Shown: positions 8,885 to 18,133, counted from the first letter of the stretch. The stretch is 59,239 nt of DNA from Candidatus Fermentibacterota bacterium (GCA_030609965.1 JAUWSQ010000009.1:1-59239); one strand, 5' to 3'. Numbers and translations are program-made. The notes: generated by a model from the letters alone, not told the origin.

Positions 8885-9544
8885 ATGTATATCAGACTTT
8901 TATTCTTGACTCTCGCAGTATATGCCTCATGCTGCGGAAACCCGGAGAGCACTGTCATTCAACTTCCCGATTGTGTACAGGACAACGGCATCACGCTCGT
9001 TCAGGCTATTGCTCAGAGACGCTCTGTAAGAACTTTCACGGAAAGCAGCATCACTCTTTCAGAACTTGCAGGAATACTTCATTCCGCACAGGGAATCACA
9101 TCTGAGTGGGGTTTTCGGGCTGCTCCTTCGGCAGGAGCGACTTTCCCGTTATCCATCTTTGTGATAGCGGAAAATGTGGACGGACTTGAAGCGGGGATAT
9201 ACAGATTCAATCCCATGGAACACTCTCTGATGACCGTGAAGGCCGGTAACTATCTGCAGGATCTGGCCCTTGCAGCCCTGGGACAGCCGTGCATCAGCAA
9301 CGCACCTGCTGCAATCGTAATCACAGCTGACTACAGTATTACAACCTCCGTATACGGTGACAGAGGCATCGTGTACGTACATATGGAGGCTGGTCATGTT
9401 TCGCAGAATATCTATCTTCATTGTACCGCGCTTGAGCTGGGAACGGTTGCTGTTGGTGCATTCACCGATGATGCAGTTGCAGATCTGCTCAGCCTGGAAG
9501 AAAATGAAACACCTCTGTACATCATGCCGGTAGGAAGACCCTGA
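8885..9544 (+). CDS. SagB/ThcOx-type nitroreductase-family lipoprotein
   Basis: The first 20 residues form a signal peptide with a lipobox-like ending (YASCCG), so the protein is probably lipid-anchored outside the cytoplasmic membrane. The remainder is an FMN-dependent nitroreductase fold of the SagB type: AIAQRRSVRTFTESSITLSELAGILHSAQG near the start, then APSAGATFPL and GIYRFNP, and a C-terminal LGTVAVGAF. SagB-like enzymes oxidise azolines in some peptide pathways, but stand-alone copies like this have unknown substrates. GGAGG at 8875-8879 favours ATG 8885 over in-frame ATGs at 8864 and 8882. An extracytoplasmic flavoenzyme of this family is unusual. The downstream DUF3634-like gene begins 3 bases after its stop. 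Confidence 0.8.
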   Translation: MYIRLLFLTLAVYASCCGNPESTVIQLPDCVQDNGITLVQAIAQRRSVRTFTESSITLSELAGILHSAQGITSEWGFRAAPSAGATFPLSIFVIAENVDGLEAGIYRFNPMEHSLMTVKAGNYLQDLALAALGQPCISNAPAAIVITADYSITTSVYGDRGIVYVHMEAGHVSQNIYLHCTALELGTVAVGAFTDDAVADLLSLEENETPLYIMPVGRP

Positions 9545-9547
9545 AAA

Positions 9548-9814
9548 GTGGTATTCCTGAAAATCCTGTTCAGAAAGCTGTTTCCCCCTCTTTTCACAAT
9601 CCGAATAAAGGGCGGAGAAGCTTGTCTCAAGAACGGTAAGCTCACATCTTCTTTTCTTGGGGACTGCACGGATATCGCCCGGAAGGGTAGAATATCTTCA
9701 GGATGGATATGGGGTCACAGCTCGTCCGCTGGAGTAAGGATGGAATTCTCTCCAGAGATAAAAAAAGGGGACAGACAGCGTTTCAGGAATGCGGCTGGAG
9801 TACACAGACTATGA
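9548..9814 (+). CDS. DUF3634-like small protein
   Basis: This 88-residue protein has a hydrophobic N-terminus (VFLKILFRKLFPPLFTI) and then RIKGGEACLKNGKLTSSF, FLGDCTDIARKGRISSGWI and VRMEFSPEIKKGDRQRFRN. The pattern of a glycine-rich strand pair plus a 'DC-DIAR' helix resembles DUF3634, small proteins of unknown function. The start is GTG 9548, 3 bases after the previous stop; no strong ribosome site is visible, so translation may be coupled. Its stop overlaps the start of the alkyltransferase-like gene (ATGA, 9811-9814), which supports it as a real gene. Confidence 0.65.
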   Translation: MVFLKILFRKLFPPLFTIRIKGGEACLKNGKLTSSFLGDCTDIARKGRISSGWIWGHSSSAGVRMEFSPEIKKGDRQRFRNAAGVHRL

Positions 9815-10149
9815 AAGAATCCATGTATCGCAGGATATACTCGGTAGTGAGTATGGTTCCCCCCGGCAAAGTTGCCACTTATGGACAAATAGCAAGAATA
9901 GCGGGTGGATGCTCTGCCCGGAACGTGGGCTACGCGATGTCCTCCGTTTCTCCCCAAAGTGATGTACCGTGGCACAGGGTCATCAACAGCAGGGGGAAAA
10001 TAAGCGTCAGAAGCTACGGAGAAGCCTGCACGGCCCAGAGCAAAATGCTGGAAAATGAGGGCGTTGTTTTCAATACTGCAGGAACGGTAGATCTGGAAAG
10101 ATTCGGCTGGACGGGACCGTTACCCGGTGGAGGATCAGATGGCAGATAA
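9811..10149 (+). CDS. Alkyltransferase-like (ATL) DNA-repair protein
   Basis: This 112-residue protein is the DNA-binding half of the MGMT/Ogt fold. The family's active-site PCHR is replaced by PWHR (Trp54 in VPWHRVINSRGKI), so it cannot accept an alkyl group. ATL proteins bind O6-alkylguanine and hand the lesion to nucleotide excision repair. The helix-turn-helix RNVGYAMSS and the arginine finger are kept, and PPGKVATYGQIA is typical. ATG 9811 is chosen because it overlaps the preceding stop as ATGA and has GGAG at 9797-9800. A longer reading from base 9703 would run through the DUF3634-like gene in another frame and is not supported. The 3' end overlaps the methyltransferase gene by 11 bases. 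Confidence 0.88.
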   Translation: MKESMYRRIYSVVSMVPPGKVATYGQIARIAGGCSARNVGYAMSSVSPQSDVPWHRVINSRGKISVRSYGEACTAQSKMLENEGVVFNTAGTVDLERFGWTGPLPGGGSDGR

Positions 10150-11095
10150 GAGAAGAGATTGGTCCGAGAAGGATCTGAAGAAGCATATAGTCGATCAGAG
10201 AAAATACCTCTGGCGGACCAGCACCATTGAGAGAATCGCATCCTGGCTTGATCTGAGCTGCGGCATTACTGCGGTTGATGTCGGCTGCGGGCTTGGTTTC
10301 CTGGGGTGGACCTTCTGGCCGCACTTCGGAGGCGGCAGCACCTATGTCGGCATAGACTGCTCACTGAAATTACTCCGTGAAGCAGAGGAAATGCAGCCGG
10401 AATGGTCAGAGGGCGGAACTGCCTTGTTCGCGAATGGCTCGGCCTGCAGCTTACCTCTGCCGGACAATTGCGCAGACTGGACCATGTGCCAGACGCTGCT
10501 TATGCATCTTGAGTTCCCTCTGGACGCCTTGAGCGAGATGTTCAGGATAACGAAACCGGGTGGTGTTATCATGTGCATGGAACCCGATAACATATCCTCA
10601 TCGCTGAGCATGCCCTTCAGTTCAGTAGACTCCCCTTCGATCAAGGAGAAACTCGAGCAATTCAAGATGCAGATGATATGGGCTGAGGGGAGAAAAAAAC
10701 TTGGAAAGGGTGACTGGGGAATAGGGGCGAAGGTTCCAAAGATGATGGCCGATCTGGGATTAATCAATATCGATGCCCTTTATAATGACTCTTCCCGCTT
10801 CGTTCACCCACCCTACGAGACGGAAGTCCAGAAGTACGGTATTGAGATTATGAGGCAAAGCATCAAGGAAAAAGATGAAGATACAAAGAAACTGCTCAGG
10901 AAGGAGTACAGGGAGTGCTTTCTTGCCGGAGGGGGTTCACTGTCCACCTTTTACAGACATATAAAATCCGGTGAGGCGAAACGGGAACAGTATGAGGCGC
11001 TCATTCTGGATCAACTTGAGAATAATACCTTCTATAGCGGCATCAACGGCTCTAACTTTTTCTGCATAAGGGGATTCAAGCCGGAAGAAGAATAA
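10139..11095 (+). CDS. Class I SAM-dependent methyltransferase
   Basis: This is a 318-residue cytoplasmic methyltransferase. Motif I is AVDVGCGLGFLGW, followed by the acidic end of strand 2 (YVGIDCS), motif II/III around LPLPDNCADWTMCQTLLMHL, and the post-core KPGGVIMCMEP. The C-terminal third is helical and family-specific. GGTGGAGG (10126-10132) points to ATG 10139 rather than the GTG at 10127. Overlap with the alkyltransferase-like gene suggests translational coupling. The substrate is unknown; the context (DNA-repair-like neighbour) is not enough to assign one. Confidence 0.85.
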   Translation: MADKRRDWSEKDLKKHIVDQRKYLWRTSTIERIASWLDLSCGITAVDVGCGLGFLGWTFWPHFGGGSTYVGIDCSLKLLREAEEMQPEWSEGGTALFANGSACSLPLPDNCADWTMCQTLLMHLEFPLDALSEMFRITKPGGVIMCMEPDNISSSLSMPFSSVDSPSIKEKLEQFKMQMIWAEGRKKLGKGDWGIGAKVPKMMADLGLINIDALYNDSSRFVHPPYETEVQKYGIEIMRQSIKEKDEDTKKLLRKEYRECFLAGGGSLSTFYRHIKSGEAKREQYEALILDQLENNTFYSGINGSNFFCIRGFKPEEE

Positions 11096-11101
11096 TGTCG
11101 A

Positions 11102-12220
11102 TCATGGTTCTTCTACCATGTACACTTTCTGAACACCGCTTTGTGGATCTTCCTCCCAGGCAAGTATGCCTTGGGATTCAATGTGAAACTTCCAGCTTAA
11201 ACCCTCCATAGGGAAACGGGCTGAGAAAAGATGTTCTCCGTTCATATCGAATACGTCTAAGACCGGCATAAGCTCAGTCCCTCTCTGAACCCAGAGCCTC
11301 CCATGCCCGTCCACACCAAGTCCCGCTATCATCCATCTGAAAGGTTCCGGATCCCATTCTACAGGCATGCCTCCCATACCACCCATTCTGGCTATCCAGC
11401 TTTCCATATAAGCTTTTTCCTCAGCCATCTCCTCTTGTGTCATTGGAACCGGAGGTATATCGACAGTGATATGGAGCAGCTCTGTACCGTCGCTGAGGAA
11501 ACCTGTAATTTCATAAACATCGGTTGATCTTCTGGAGAAGAAAACGCTACCCTGCCTGTCCCCGGTGAAGACTATAGAGTAAAGCATATTCTTAACGAGT
11601 TCGCTTAGATCACTCAGGTCCACCGGGAATTCATCAATATGGTAGGAGTATTCTGGATTCTCTTCCCCCATCCGAAAGCGTCCCAGGGTACTTACTCCTG
11701 TCAGTACTGCTTCGGTCTGATCCATCTCGAACTTCAACCCCAGATACGCGTTACCATCCAGACCCCACGGATCCATTGGCGGGTTGTTGCCCCACAGGGA
11801 AACTTCTTCAATGTATGAATAATCCGAACTGTCATATAGCTCATAGCTGTTGTACATGGGATCAAGAATGAATATCCTTCCATCTTCCAGGCAGGCAAGT
11901 GACAGGGGCATGGAAAGTTCTCCAGGTCCGCTGCCCCGGCCACCGATGCGGGTGATGAAATTCCCGTCACCTGTGAAAACCCTGGCGTGTCCACCTGCCT
12001 GATCCAGAACCAGTATTTCACCGGTCGCTCCGAAACAGACATCTCCAACAGCCCCGAATATGTAATTACTGTCACCGTTCTCAACACCGATACTGTCTGT
12101 TATCTGCAGCTCAATCCTGTCAGGCCATGGCTCAGATGTTACTTCTCCGGATCCATTCTGTGAGCATGAGGCAATCAGAACAACCGCTGTAAAAACAGCC
12201 AGCAGTCCATTCCTCATCAT
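11102..12220 (-). CDS. Lipoprotein with 6-bladed beta-propeller (paralogue of 30537-31676)
   Basis: The signal peptide ends in the lipobox LIASC. The mature 350 residues read as a six-bladed beta-propeller of the BF3526/NHL-like type: DSIGVENGDSNYIFG, EILVLDQAGGHARVF, then FITRIGGRGSGPGEL and DGRIFILDP. The strongly conserved GGRGSGPGE also occurs in the lipoprotein at 30537-31676, so the two are paralogues. Start ATG 12220 overlaps the upstream gene's stop (ATGA), which fixes it over an in-frame start further upstream. It is the third gene of a PadR-HAAS-propeller operon. Role unknown; such propellers usually bind partners or carbohydrates at the cell surface. Confidence 0.85.
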   Translation of the reverse strand: MMRNGLLAVFTAVVLIASCSQNGSGEVTSEPWPDRIELQITDSIGVENGDSNYIFGAVGDVCFGATGEILVLDQAGGHARVFTGDGNFITRIGGRGSGPGELSMPLSLACLEDGRIFILDPMYNSYELYDSSDYSYIEEVSLWGNNPPMDPWGLDGNAYLGLKFEMDQTEAVLTGVSTLGRFRMGEENPEYSYHIDEFPVDLSDLSELVKNMLYSIVFTGDRQGSVFFSRRSTDVYEITGFLSDGTELLHITVDIPPVPMTQEEMAEEKAYMESWIARMGGMGGMPVEWDPEPFRWMIAGLGVDGHGRLWVQRGTELMPVLDVFDMNGEHLFSARFPMEGLSWKFHIESQGILAWEEDPQSGVQKVYMVEEP

Positions 12221-13098
12221 CCGCTCACCAGCATGGTTTTGGCAAGCTTGCCATGAAGCCTTCCCGTCATTTTTGCAAGGTGCAGTGTTGAAAGAAAAAG
12301 TACAACACCTCCCAGAACAATAAAGGGTATAAGCCAGATGGGGGTCCACCATACATCAGGAACATCGAACAGAGGTATTTCCAGAACCAGCTCAAAGATC
12401 GGATCAGCTATCATAGCCAGCGATACAGCTAAAAGAGTGATGAACACAGTGAAGTACAATATACCAAGAGGCAGCATGAGTATAAGGTATATGAAAGAAG
12501 ACCAGGTACTTCCCGTTGAAAATATACCCTTTATACTTCCCCACCATCCTTCGCCCTTGCTGATGAAGATAGCCCTTCTCGGCATTCTCGCACCGAGCAG
12601 AGCTTCAACAATTCTGCCCTCAACGAATGCAAGCGCTCTGAAGGAAAGAAAAAACAGCCAGGCCAGAGGCACTCCTATTATCAGAATTATCAGACTGGCT
12701 GAAACTGAAAAACCTGTAACAGCCCATGTGAAGTAAACTATACCTGTAGCCAGTGAGAGGATCATGTAAAGCAGCGCGGCCCAGGCGGAAGGATCGGCAA
12801 TTATCCCGCAGAATGCAGAAATACCACCTCTTGTTCGCTTTTCTGAGAAGAGAGCAGGGGCAGTGTACTTTTCAACATTCCGATAGTGTTCCGCAACTTC
12901 TTCCGGTTCACCGTACCGGCTGATGATACTCCGTGCAGCCTCTTCCTGTGTTTCATCAGGATTCTCAGACACCTCTGTATCAAGGGCTGAGCTCAGGTGA
13001 TCTTCAGCATCTGACAGTGCATCCTGAATCGTTGCCCTGTCGCTCCCCTTCAATTCTTCTCTGAAGGCGTTCAGGTAATCTTCAATCAGCTTAATCAT
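12217..13098 (-). CDS. HAAS-domain membrane protein
   Basis: The N-terminal 75 residues (MIKLIEDYLNAFREELKG ... SRYGEPEEVAEHYR) are a HAAS/DUF1700-type helical domain typically encoded next to PadR regulators. The rest is a membrane domain of about six helices in two similar halves, with loops GARMPRRAIFISKGEGWW and WWTPIWLIP. ATG 13098 is chosen because GGGAGGT lies 7 bases upstream; it overlaps the PadR gene by 8 bases and the next gene by 4. In known PadR-HAAS pairs the membrane protein acts in envelope stress or signalling. The ligand is unknown. Confidence 0.8.
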   Translation of the reverse strand: MIKLIEDYLNAFREELKGSDRATIQDALSDAEDHLSSALDTEVSENPDETQEEAARSIISRYGEPEEVAEHYRNVEKYTAPALFSEKRTRGGISAFCGIIADPSAWAALLYMILSLATGIVYFTWAVTGFSVSASLIILIIGVPLAWLFFLSFRALAFVEGRIVEALLGARMPRRAIFISKGEGWWGSIKGIFSTGSTWSSFIYLILMLPLGILYFTVFITLLAVSLAMIADPIFELVLEIPLFDVPDVWWTPIWLIPFIVLGGVVLFLSTLHLAKMTGRLHGKLAKTMLVSG

Positions 13099-13495
13099 CG
13101 AGGACACCTCCCAGTATCTTTTCAATCAATCTAGATGTTCTCTTCCAGATCGTCACCCAGCGCCCAAGGGTGTAGCGGCCTTTGTCTGTTATTTCATAAT
13201 AACGCCGCGGCGGCCCAGCGACGGATGGTTCAACTCTGCTGCCAAGAAGATCGTTCCCCTCAAGAGACCGGAGGACAGGATACAGGGCTCCATGTTTTAT
13301 CAGAGGCATGCTCTGCTTATCATCCTCCTCCATCAGTTTGGCTATCTGGTACCCGTACATCGGCTCATCCGCGCGATTGAGAACACTCAGCAGGGCCAGT
13401 GCAGTAATACCGGCGCTCAGCTCTTTTCTGAATTTTCTGTCTGCGGTTTCTGCAGTCTTTTCCTCCGCGTTCCCGGACAGGGATGTATCAACCAT
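13091..13495 (-). CDS. PadR family transcriptional regulator
   Basis: This 134-residue protein contains the PadR winged-helix: LSAGITALALLSVLNRADEPMYGYQIAK, then the recognition region SMPLIKHGALYPVLRSLEG and the wing PPRRYYEITDKG. PadR proteins are repressors released by a ligand or by antirepressor partners. ATG 13495 is preferred: AAGGGA lies 8 bases upstream, while the upstream in-frame TTG 13540 overlaps the promoter's -10 element. The short C-terminal helix bundle places it in the small PadR-s2-like group. It is the first gene of the operon with the HAAS protein and a propeller lipoprotein and probably represses that operon. Confidence 0.9.
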   Translation of the reverse strand: MVDTSLSGNAEEKTAETADRKFRKELSAGITALALLSVLNRADEPMYGYQIAKLMEEDDKQSMPLIKHGALYPVLRSLEGNDLLGSRVEPSVAGPPRRYYEITDKGRYTLGRWVTIWKRTSRLIEKILGGVLDD

Positions 13496-13539
13496 TCCAT
13501 CAGTCCCTTCGGGCAAAAAATACATCTCATTGCAAGTCA

Positions 13540-13568
13540 ATACTACTAATAACTTAATACTATGTCAA
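13540..13568 (-). promoter_or_regulatory. Sigma-70-type promoter of the padR operon
   Basis: On the minus strand the sequence reads TTGACA (13563-13568), a 17-base spacer, then TAGTAT (13540-13545), a near-consensus promoter. The direct repeat TAGTATT, 17 bases apart, overlaps spacer and -10 and is a candidate operator for the PadR protein. Confidence 0.7.
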
Positions 13569-13640
13569 GATAAACTATAGCTGATTAGAGTTATATTGAT
13601 ACAGGACCGTCAGTTAGAATTCTGCTGAATCTGAACACAG

Positions 13641-13680
13641 AGGAGGTGTGCAGGAAGCGGACTGCCCAATCACTCCTCCT
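13641..13680 (+). promoter_or_regulatory. Stem-loop in the glnS leader
   Basis: AGGAGG (13641-13646) pairs with CCTCCT (13675-13680), and inside it GCAG (13650-13653) pairs with CTGC (13662-13665); TTTATT follows. It lies about 50 bases before glnS on the plus strand and could be a leader attenuator or a terminator. No known tRNA- or glutamine-sensing riboswitch is recognised. Confidence 0.35.
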
Positions 13681-13732
13681 TTATTATGATACCCTGCAGA
13701 AGCAAAGAATTTAATTTAGAGCAGGGGGCATC

Positions 13733-15412
13733 ATGACATCCGCAGGTAAGGAAAACAGTGTTGATTTCATACGGGAGATCGTAGAAAGGGATATAAGGGA
13801 AGGAAAACATGGTGGAAGGGTACATACCAGGTTTCCACCGGAACCGAACGGTTACCTTCATATAGGACATGCAAAGGCTTTCTGCATTGATTTCGGTATC
13901 GCGGAGGAGTACGGGGGTTTGTACAACCTTCGATTCGACGATACGAATCCCGTGAAAGAAAATATTGAATACGTCGATTCAATAATTAAGGATATCAAAT
14001 GGCTGGGTTTCGATTGGGAAGACAGGCTCTATTACGCCTCGGATTACTTCGAAAGGATGTACGCATACGCGGAACAGCTGATTGAGAAGGGTGCTGCCTA
14101 TGTGTGCGACCTGCCTGCCGATGAAGTCCGTGAGTACAGAGGTACCCTGACGGAACCAGGCAGGAACAGTCCCTGGAGAAACAGGTCTGTGAAGGAAAAT
14201 CTGGATCTATTCCAAAGAATGAAATCGGGTGAATTCCCTGACGGAACCAGAACCCTCCGGGCTAAAATAGATATGGCTTCACCCAACATGAACATGCGGG
14301 ATCCCGCCATATACCGTATACTGAAGAAAAGCCACCACAGAACCGGGGACAGATGGTGCATCTACCCCATGTACGATTATGCCCATTGCCTTGAGGATTC
14401 AATAGAGGAGATCACCCACTCCTGCTGTTCCATTGAGTTCGAAGACCACCGACCGCTTTACGACTGGTTCCTCGACCAGCTGGATATTTTTCACCCTCAG
14501 CAGATTGAGTTTGCCAGGCTGAATCTGACCTATACGATCATGAGCAAGCGCAAGCTGGCAATGCTTGTAGAAAATGGGCTGGTCTCAGGCTGGGACGACC
14601 CAAGAATGCCGACCCTCTCCGGTCTGAGAAGGCGGGGTTACACACCCGAGGCAATAAGGGATTTCATAGGCAGGATCGGCGTTGCGAAGAGGGACAGCAC
14701 GGTTGACATGGCTCTGCTGGAATACTGTATAAGGGATGACCTGAATAAAAGAGCTCCCAGGTTCATGGCAGTCCTTGATCCCCTGAAGGTTACCATAGAG
14801 AACTACCCTGCAGGAAAGCATGAGGAACTGGAATTCATAAACAATCCAGAGGATGAATCCGCGGGAACCAGGATGGTTCCATTTTCAAGAGAACTCTACA
14901 TAGAGAGAGATGATTTCCAGGAGGAACCACACAGGAAATTCAGACGGCTGGCACCCGGAAAGGAAGTCCGTCTCAGGTACGCCTATTTAATTACATGCGT
15001 TGATTTTGTGAAGGATGAGAATGGAAATGTGAAGGAGCTTATCTGCCGATACGATCCGGAAACCCGGGGAGGCAGCACACCGGATGGACGAAAGGTAAAG
15101 GGTACACTTCACTGGGTCTCTGCGGAGCATGCAGTACCGGCGGAAGTCCGGCTTTACGACAGGCTGTTTACAGTGGAAAACCCGCTTGCGTCCGGCAGTT
15201 TTACCGATACAATAAATGCTGAATCTCTAAAGGTGCTGAGCCGTTGCAGAATCGAACCTTCAGCAGCGGATCTTGCAATCGGTGAACCGGTTCAATTCGA
15301 GAGAAAGGGCTATTTCTGCAAGGATCCGGATTCGACTGAAGAGAAGCTCGTCTTTAACCGGACCATCTCACTGAGGGATACCTGGAAGAAAATCCTGAAG
15401 AACCAGAACTAG
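13733..15412 (+). CDS. glnS: Glutaminyl-tRNA synthetase
   Basis: GlnRS charges tRNA-Gln with glutamine using ATP. The 559-residue length matches bacterial GlnRS. The class I signatures are [14 protein letters not shown] (HIGH) and YTIMSKRKL (KMSKS). FDDTNPVKE and [20 protein letters not shown] separate it from most GluRS. The C-terminal anticodon-binding beta-barrels follow ([41 protein letters not shown]). This implies direct glutaminylation rather than only the GatCAB route. The start is ATG 13733 with a purine-rich GCAGGGGG before it. The M20 hydrolase follows 17 bases later. Confidence 0.97.
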   Translation: MTSAGKENSVDFIREIVERDIREGKHGGRVHTRFPPEPNGYLHIGHAKAFCIDFGIAEEYGGLYNLRFDDTNPVKENIEYVDSIIKDIKWLGFDWEDRLYYASDYFERMYAYAEQLIEKGAAYVCDLPADEVREYRGTLTEPGRNSPWRNRSVKENLDLFQRMKSGEFPDGTRTLRAKIDMASPNMNMRDPAIYRILKKSHHRTGDRWCIYPMYDYAHCLEDSIEEITHSCCSIEFEDHRPLYDWFLDQLDIFHPQQIEFARLNLTYTIMSKRKLAMLVENGLVSGWDDPRMPTLSGLRRRGYTPEAIRDFIGRIGVAKRDSTVDMALLEYCIRDDLNKRAPRFMAVLDPLKVTIENYPAGKHEELEFINNPEDESAGTRMVPFSRELYIERDDFQEEPHRKFRRLAPGKEVRLRYAYLITCVDFVKDENGNVKELICRYDPETRGGSTPDGRKVKGTLHWVSAEHAVPAEVRLYDRLFTVENPLASGSFTDTINAESLKVLSRCRIEPSAADLAIGEPVQFERKGYFCKDPDSTEEKLVFNRTISLRDTWKKILKNQN

Positions 15413-15429
15413 AAGGCACAGGGATAGAA

Positions 15430-16593
15430 GTGAAAGGAATCGGTAATCAGGAAACGAAACTGACGGAATTCAGGCATTGGCTGCATAGACATCCGGAGCT
15501 TTCGGGCTTTGAAGATACCACCTCCGCTGCACTTGCGGATCACATTGCCCTGTACGAACCTGACAGATTGGTTACAGACCTTGGGGGCAGGGGCATAGCC
15601 GCTGTGTTTGCAGGATCAGAACCCGGACCGAGAATCCTCCTCAGGTGCGATATGGATGCCCTTCCGATAAACGAGGTTACGGATATCCCCTATCGCTCAG
15701 CTATCGCTGGAGTATCTCATAAATGCGGTCATGACGGTCATATGACTATTCTGATGGGAGTTGCAGCGCGACTTCACGAAAACCCTCCTGCCAGAGGTTC
15801 AGTCGTTCTTCTTTTCCAACCCGCTGAAGAGACCGGAGAGGGAGCCCGCAGAGTCATCGCCGACATAAAATTCAGAGATATAGAACCCGATTTCGTTTTC
15901 GCGCTGCACAACCTTCCCGGATTCCCCCTTGGGAGCATCGTTCTGAAGAATGGAGCTTTCTCTTCAGCATCAAGGGGTATCATGGTTGAACTCACGGGAA
16001 CATCCTCTCATGCATCTGAGCCTCAGAATGGAAAAAGTCCTGCTCTGGCGGTTGCGCAGATAATCGAAACCTTCACCAGTCTGTCAAAATCTTCGATTTC
16101 AAAGGATGATGCACCAATGGTAACTGTTACTCATGTCAGGGTGGGTGGCCGAACATTTGGTATATCTCCGGGAGAGGGCTGCGTAATGGCTGTACTCAGA
16201 GCCCGTACTACTGAGGAGATGAATATCATTTCCAGAAACATTAAGAAAATAGCTGAGGTTATTGCCGAAACCAATCAGCTGGAATGCAGTATCGGCTGGA
16301 TGAATGAATTCCCTGTAACCGAGAACTCCGGGAAAGCTGCAGGTGCAATACGATCCGCAGCAGGGAATCTGGGTCTGAGGATCGTGCAGCCCGATGCCCC
16401 TTTCCCATGGTCCGAGGACTTCGGTCATTTTACAGAAAAGTACTCTGGAGCTCTTTTCGGAATCGGTGCCGGTGATGATACTCCTGCACTGCACAGTCCT
16501 GAATTCGATTTTCCCGATGAACTTATTCCAACAGGAATTAAGATCTTCATTGAGATCATAAACGTCCTGCAGAATTGTTCCGTTACAGCATGA
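15430..16593 (+). CDS. M20 family amidohydrolase (hippurate/N-acyl-amino-acid hydrolase-like)
   Basis: This is a 387-residue di-zinc hydrolase of the M20D type, which removes acyl groups from N-acyl amino acids or splits small dipeptides. Metal-site motifs are LRCDMDALPI and HKCGHDGHM, and QPAEETGEGA carries the catalytic glutamate. The dimerisation (lid) domain begins near GIMVELTGTSSHAS, and the final metal-binding His is in PALHSPEFDFPDE. No signal peptide, so it is cytoplasmic. The start is GTG 15430 in a gene pair with glnS. The 3' end overlaps the convergent htrA-like gene by 11 bases. Confidence 0.92.
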   Translation: MKGIGNQETKLTEFRHWLHRHPELSGFEDTTSAALADHIALYEPDRLVTDLGGRGIAAVFAGSEPGPRILLRCDMDALPINEVTDIPYRSAIAGVSHKCGHDGHMTILMGVAARLHENPPARGSVVLLFQPAEETGEGARRVIADIKFRDIEPDFVFALHNLPGFPLGSIVLKNGAFSSASRGIMVELTGTSSHASEPQNGKSPALAVAQIIETFTSLSKSSISKDDAPMVTVTHVRVGGRTFGISPGEGCVMAVLRARTTEEMNIISRNIKKIAEVIAETNQLECSIGWMNEFPVTENSGKAAGAIRSAAGNLGLRIVQPDAPFPWSEDFGHFTEKYSGALFGIGAGDDTPALHSPEFDFPDELIPTGIKIFIEIINVLQNCSVTA

Positions 16594-18010
16594 AGTAAAC
16601 CGAGTGTCCCTGTCTCAATATCAGCAGCAATACATCGTCAGTGGATGAAATCAGCCTGTTGAGTTCTTCAGGAGAAGTAACTTCAAAACCATCAACCTCG
16701 ATAATTACATCTCCGGGGTTTATTCCCACACTGCCGGCCCTGCCGGACTGACTCACATCAACAACAAGAACACCTTTGAGGGATGGATCGCCTATGGCTT
16801 CCGCAGTTTCTCTGTCCAGTTCTTCAAGCGTCCAGCCAAAATCATCCGAAGCATCAGGTACTGGGGAAGCAACAGCTTCATCGGCAGCCCGCTCTCCGAG
16901 TATTACAGGAATTGTTACATTTCTTCCATTCCGGAAAACCACTATTTCAACAGTATTTCCCGGGTCTATATATGCAATCATATTCCTGAACTCGGTTATC
17001 GTCCGGAATGTTTCACCATCAATGGTCAGTATGACGTCCCCTCTGTAGATACCGAAATCGCTTGCCGGAGTATCGTGGAGTACCTGTGAAACAAGAACAC
17101 CGCCATTACGAATCTCCAGGCCGAAATGATTTGCCATACCGGGAGTAAGCTCCTGTATAGTAACGCCCAGCCAGCCCCTTCTCACGTATCCGTGGGTAAG
17201 CAGATCTTCCATAACATCAACGGCTACGTTGACAGGTATGGCGAATCCTACCCCCTGATAGCCGCCGGATCTGGTTACGATTGCGGTATTGATCCCCACA
17301 AGTTTTCCATCAAGGTCAACAAGGGCTCCTCCGCTGTTTCCCGGGTTAATCGCGGCATCAGTCTGAATGTATTCCTCATATTCAGCCAGTCCAACATCGG
17401 ACCGTCCGATGTAGCTGATGATTCCCTGGGTAACAGTCTGACTCAGGGCGAAGGGTGAACCCACCGCAAGCACCCATTGTCCAACTTTCAACTCATCGCT
17501 GTCACCGATTGCAACAGCCGGAAGATCGGATGCATCTATTCTAATAACCGCAAGATCAGTTTGCGGATCTGTTCCCACGATCTCCCCGGTATACCTTTCC
17601 CCGTTCTGAAGCACCACTTCAATTTCATCAGCTTGGCCAACAACGTGATGATTGGTGAGAATCATCCCATCAACCGATACAATGACACCGCTGCCAATAC
17701 CGGTCATTGTATACTCCTGTTCCCCGGGCATCTGGAAAGAATCTTCCCAGGGGTTGATCATATACGGTTGGGAAAAATCGGGAAATGATGGTACCCTTCC
17801 AACTACGGTAGTCTGGGATGTTATGGTTACAACGCCGGGCCCTACGAGCTCTGAAATTGCAACAAACATATTACTCAATATATGAGGATCGAATACCACC
17901 GATGAATTCTCCAGAGTGGTTTCTGCAGATACTGCTGTGGAAAATAAACCAGCAAGTAATATTGATACCAGAATGACCTGCGCTGTTCTTCTGCTGTTAA
18001 CTTTTCTCAT
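16583..18010 (-). CDS. HtrA/DegP-type periplasmic serine protease with two PDZ domains
   Basis: A signal peptide (VILVSILLAGLFSTAVSA) directs this protein out of the cytoplasm. The trypsin-like domain has the full triad His122 (TNHHVV), Asp152 (TDLAVI) and Ser226 (NPGNSGGALVD). Two PDZ domains follow (about 270-365, starting RRGWLGVTIQEL, and about 385-475). The role is to degrade or refold misfolded envelope proteins. GGAGG precedes the ATG by 7 bases. The protein resembles DegP/DegQ in domain order. The second PDZ is short and ends at the C-terminus, as in DegQ-like members. Regulation is not visible. Confidence 0.94.
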   Translation of the reverse strand: MRKVNSRRTAQVILVSILLAGLFSTAVSAETTLENSSVVFDPHILSNMFVAISELVGPGVVTITSQTTVVGRVPSFPDFSQPYMINPWEDSFQMPGEQEYTMTGIGSGVIVSVDGMILTNHHVVGQADEIEVVLQNGERYTGEIVGTDPQTDLAVIRIDASDLPAVAIGDSDELKVGQWVLAVGSPFALSQTVTQGIISYIGRSDVGLAEYEEYIQTDAAINPGNSGGALVDLDGKLVGINTAIVTRSGGYQGVGFAIPVNVAVDVMEDLLTHGYVRRGWLGVTIQELTPGMANHFGLEIRNGGVLVSQVLHDTPASDFGIYRGDVILTIDGETFRTITEFRNMIAYIDPGNTVEIVVFRNGRNVTIPVILGERAADEAVASPVPDASDDFGWTLEELDRETAEAIGDPSLKGVLVVDVSQSGRAGSVGINPGDVIIEVDGFEVTSPEELNRLISSTDDVLLLILRQGHSVYFML

Positions 18011-18133
18011 GCTACTCCTCCGGGATCAGAAACATAAAGCATATTAGAAGCGTATATTTTCATTCATCAGGTATAATATATTAATTGACGGAGGTATAGT
18101 TCCTCACTCTGGCAGCCTTGAGAAAGGTTCACT

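Noticed and set aside
9703-9810. N-terminal extension of the alkyltransferase-like protein
   Set aside because: The extra 36 residues overlap the DUF3634-like gene in another frame and have no similarity to the family; ATGA coupling fixes the start at 9811.
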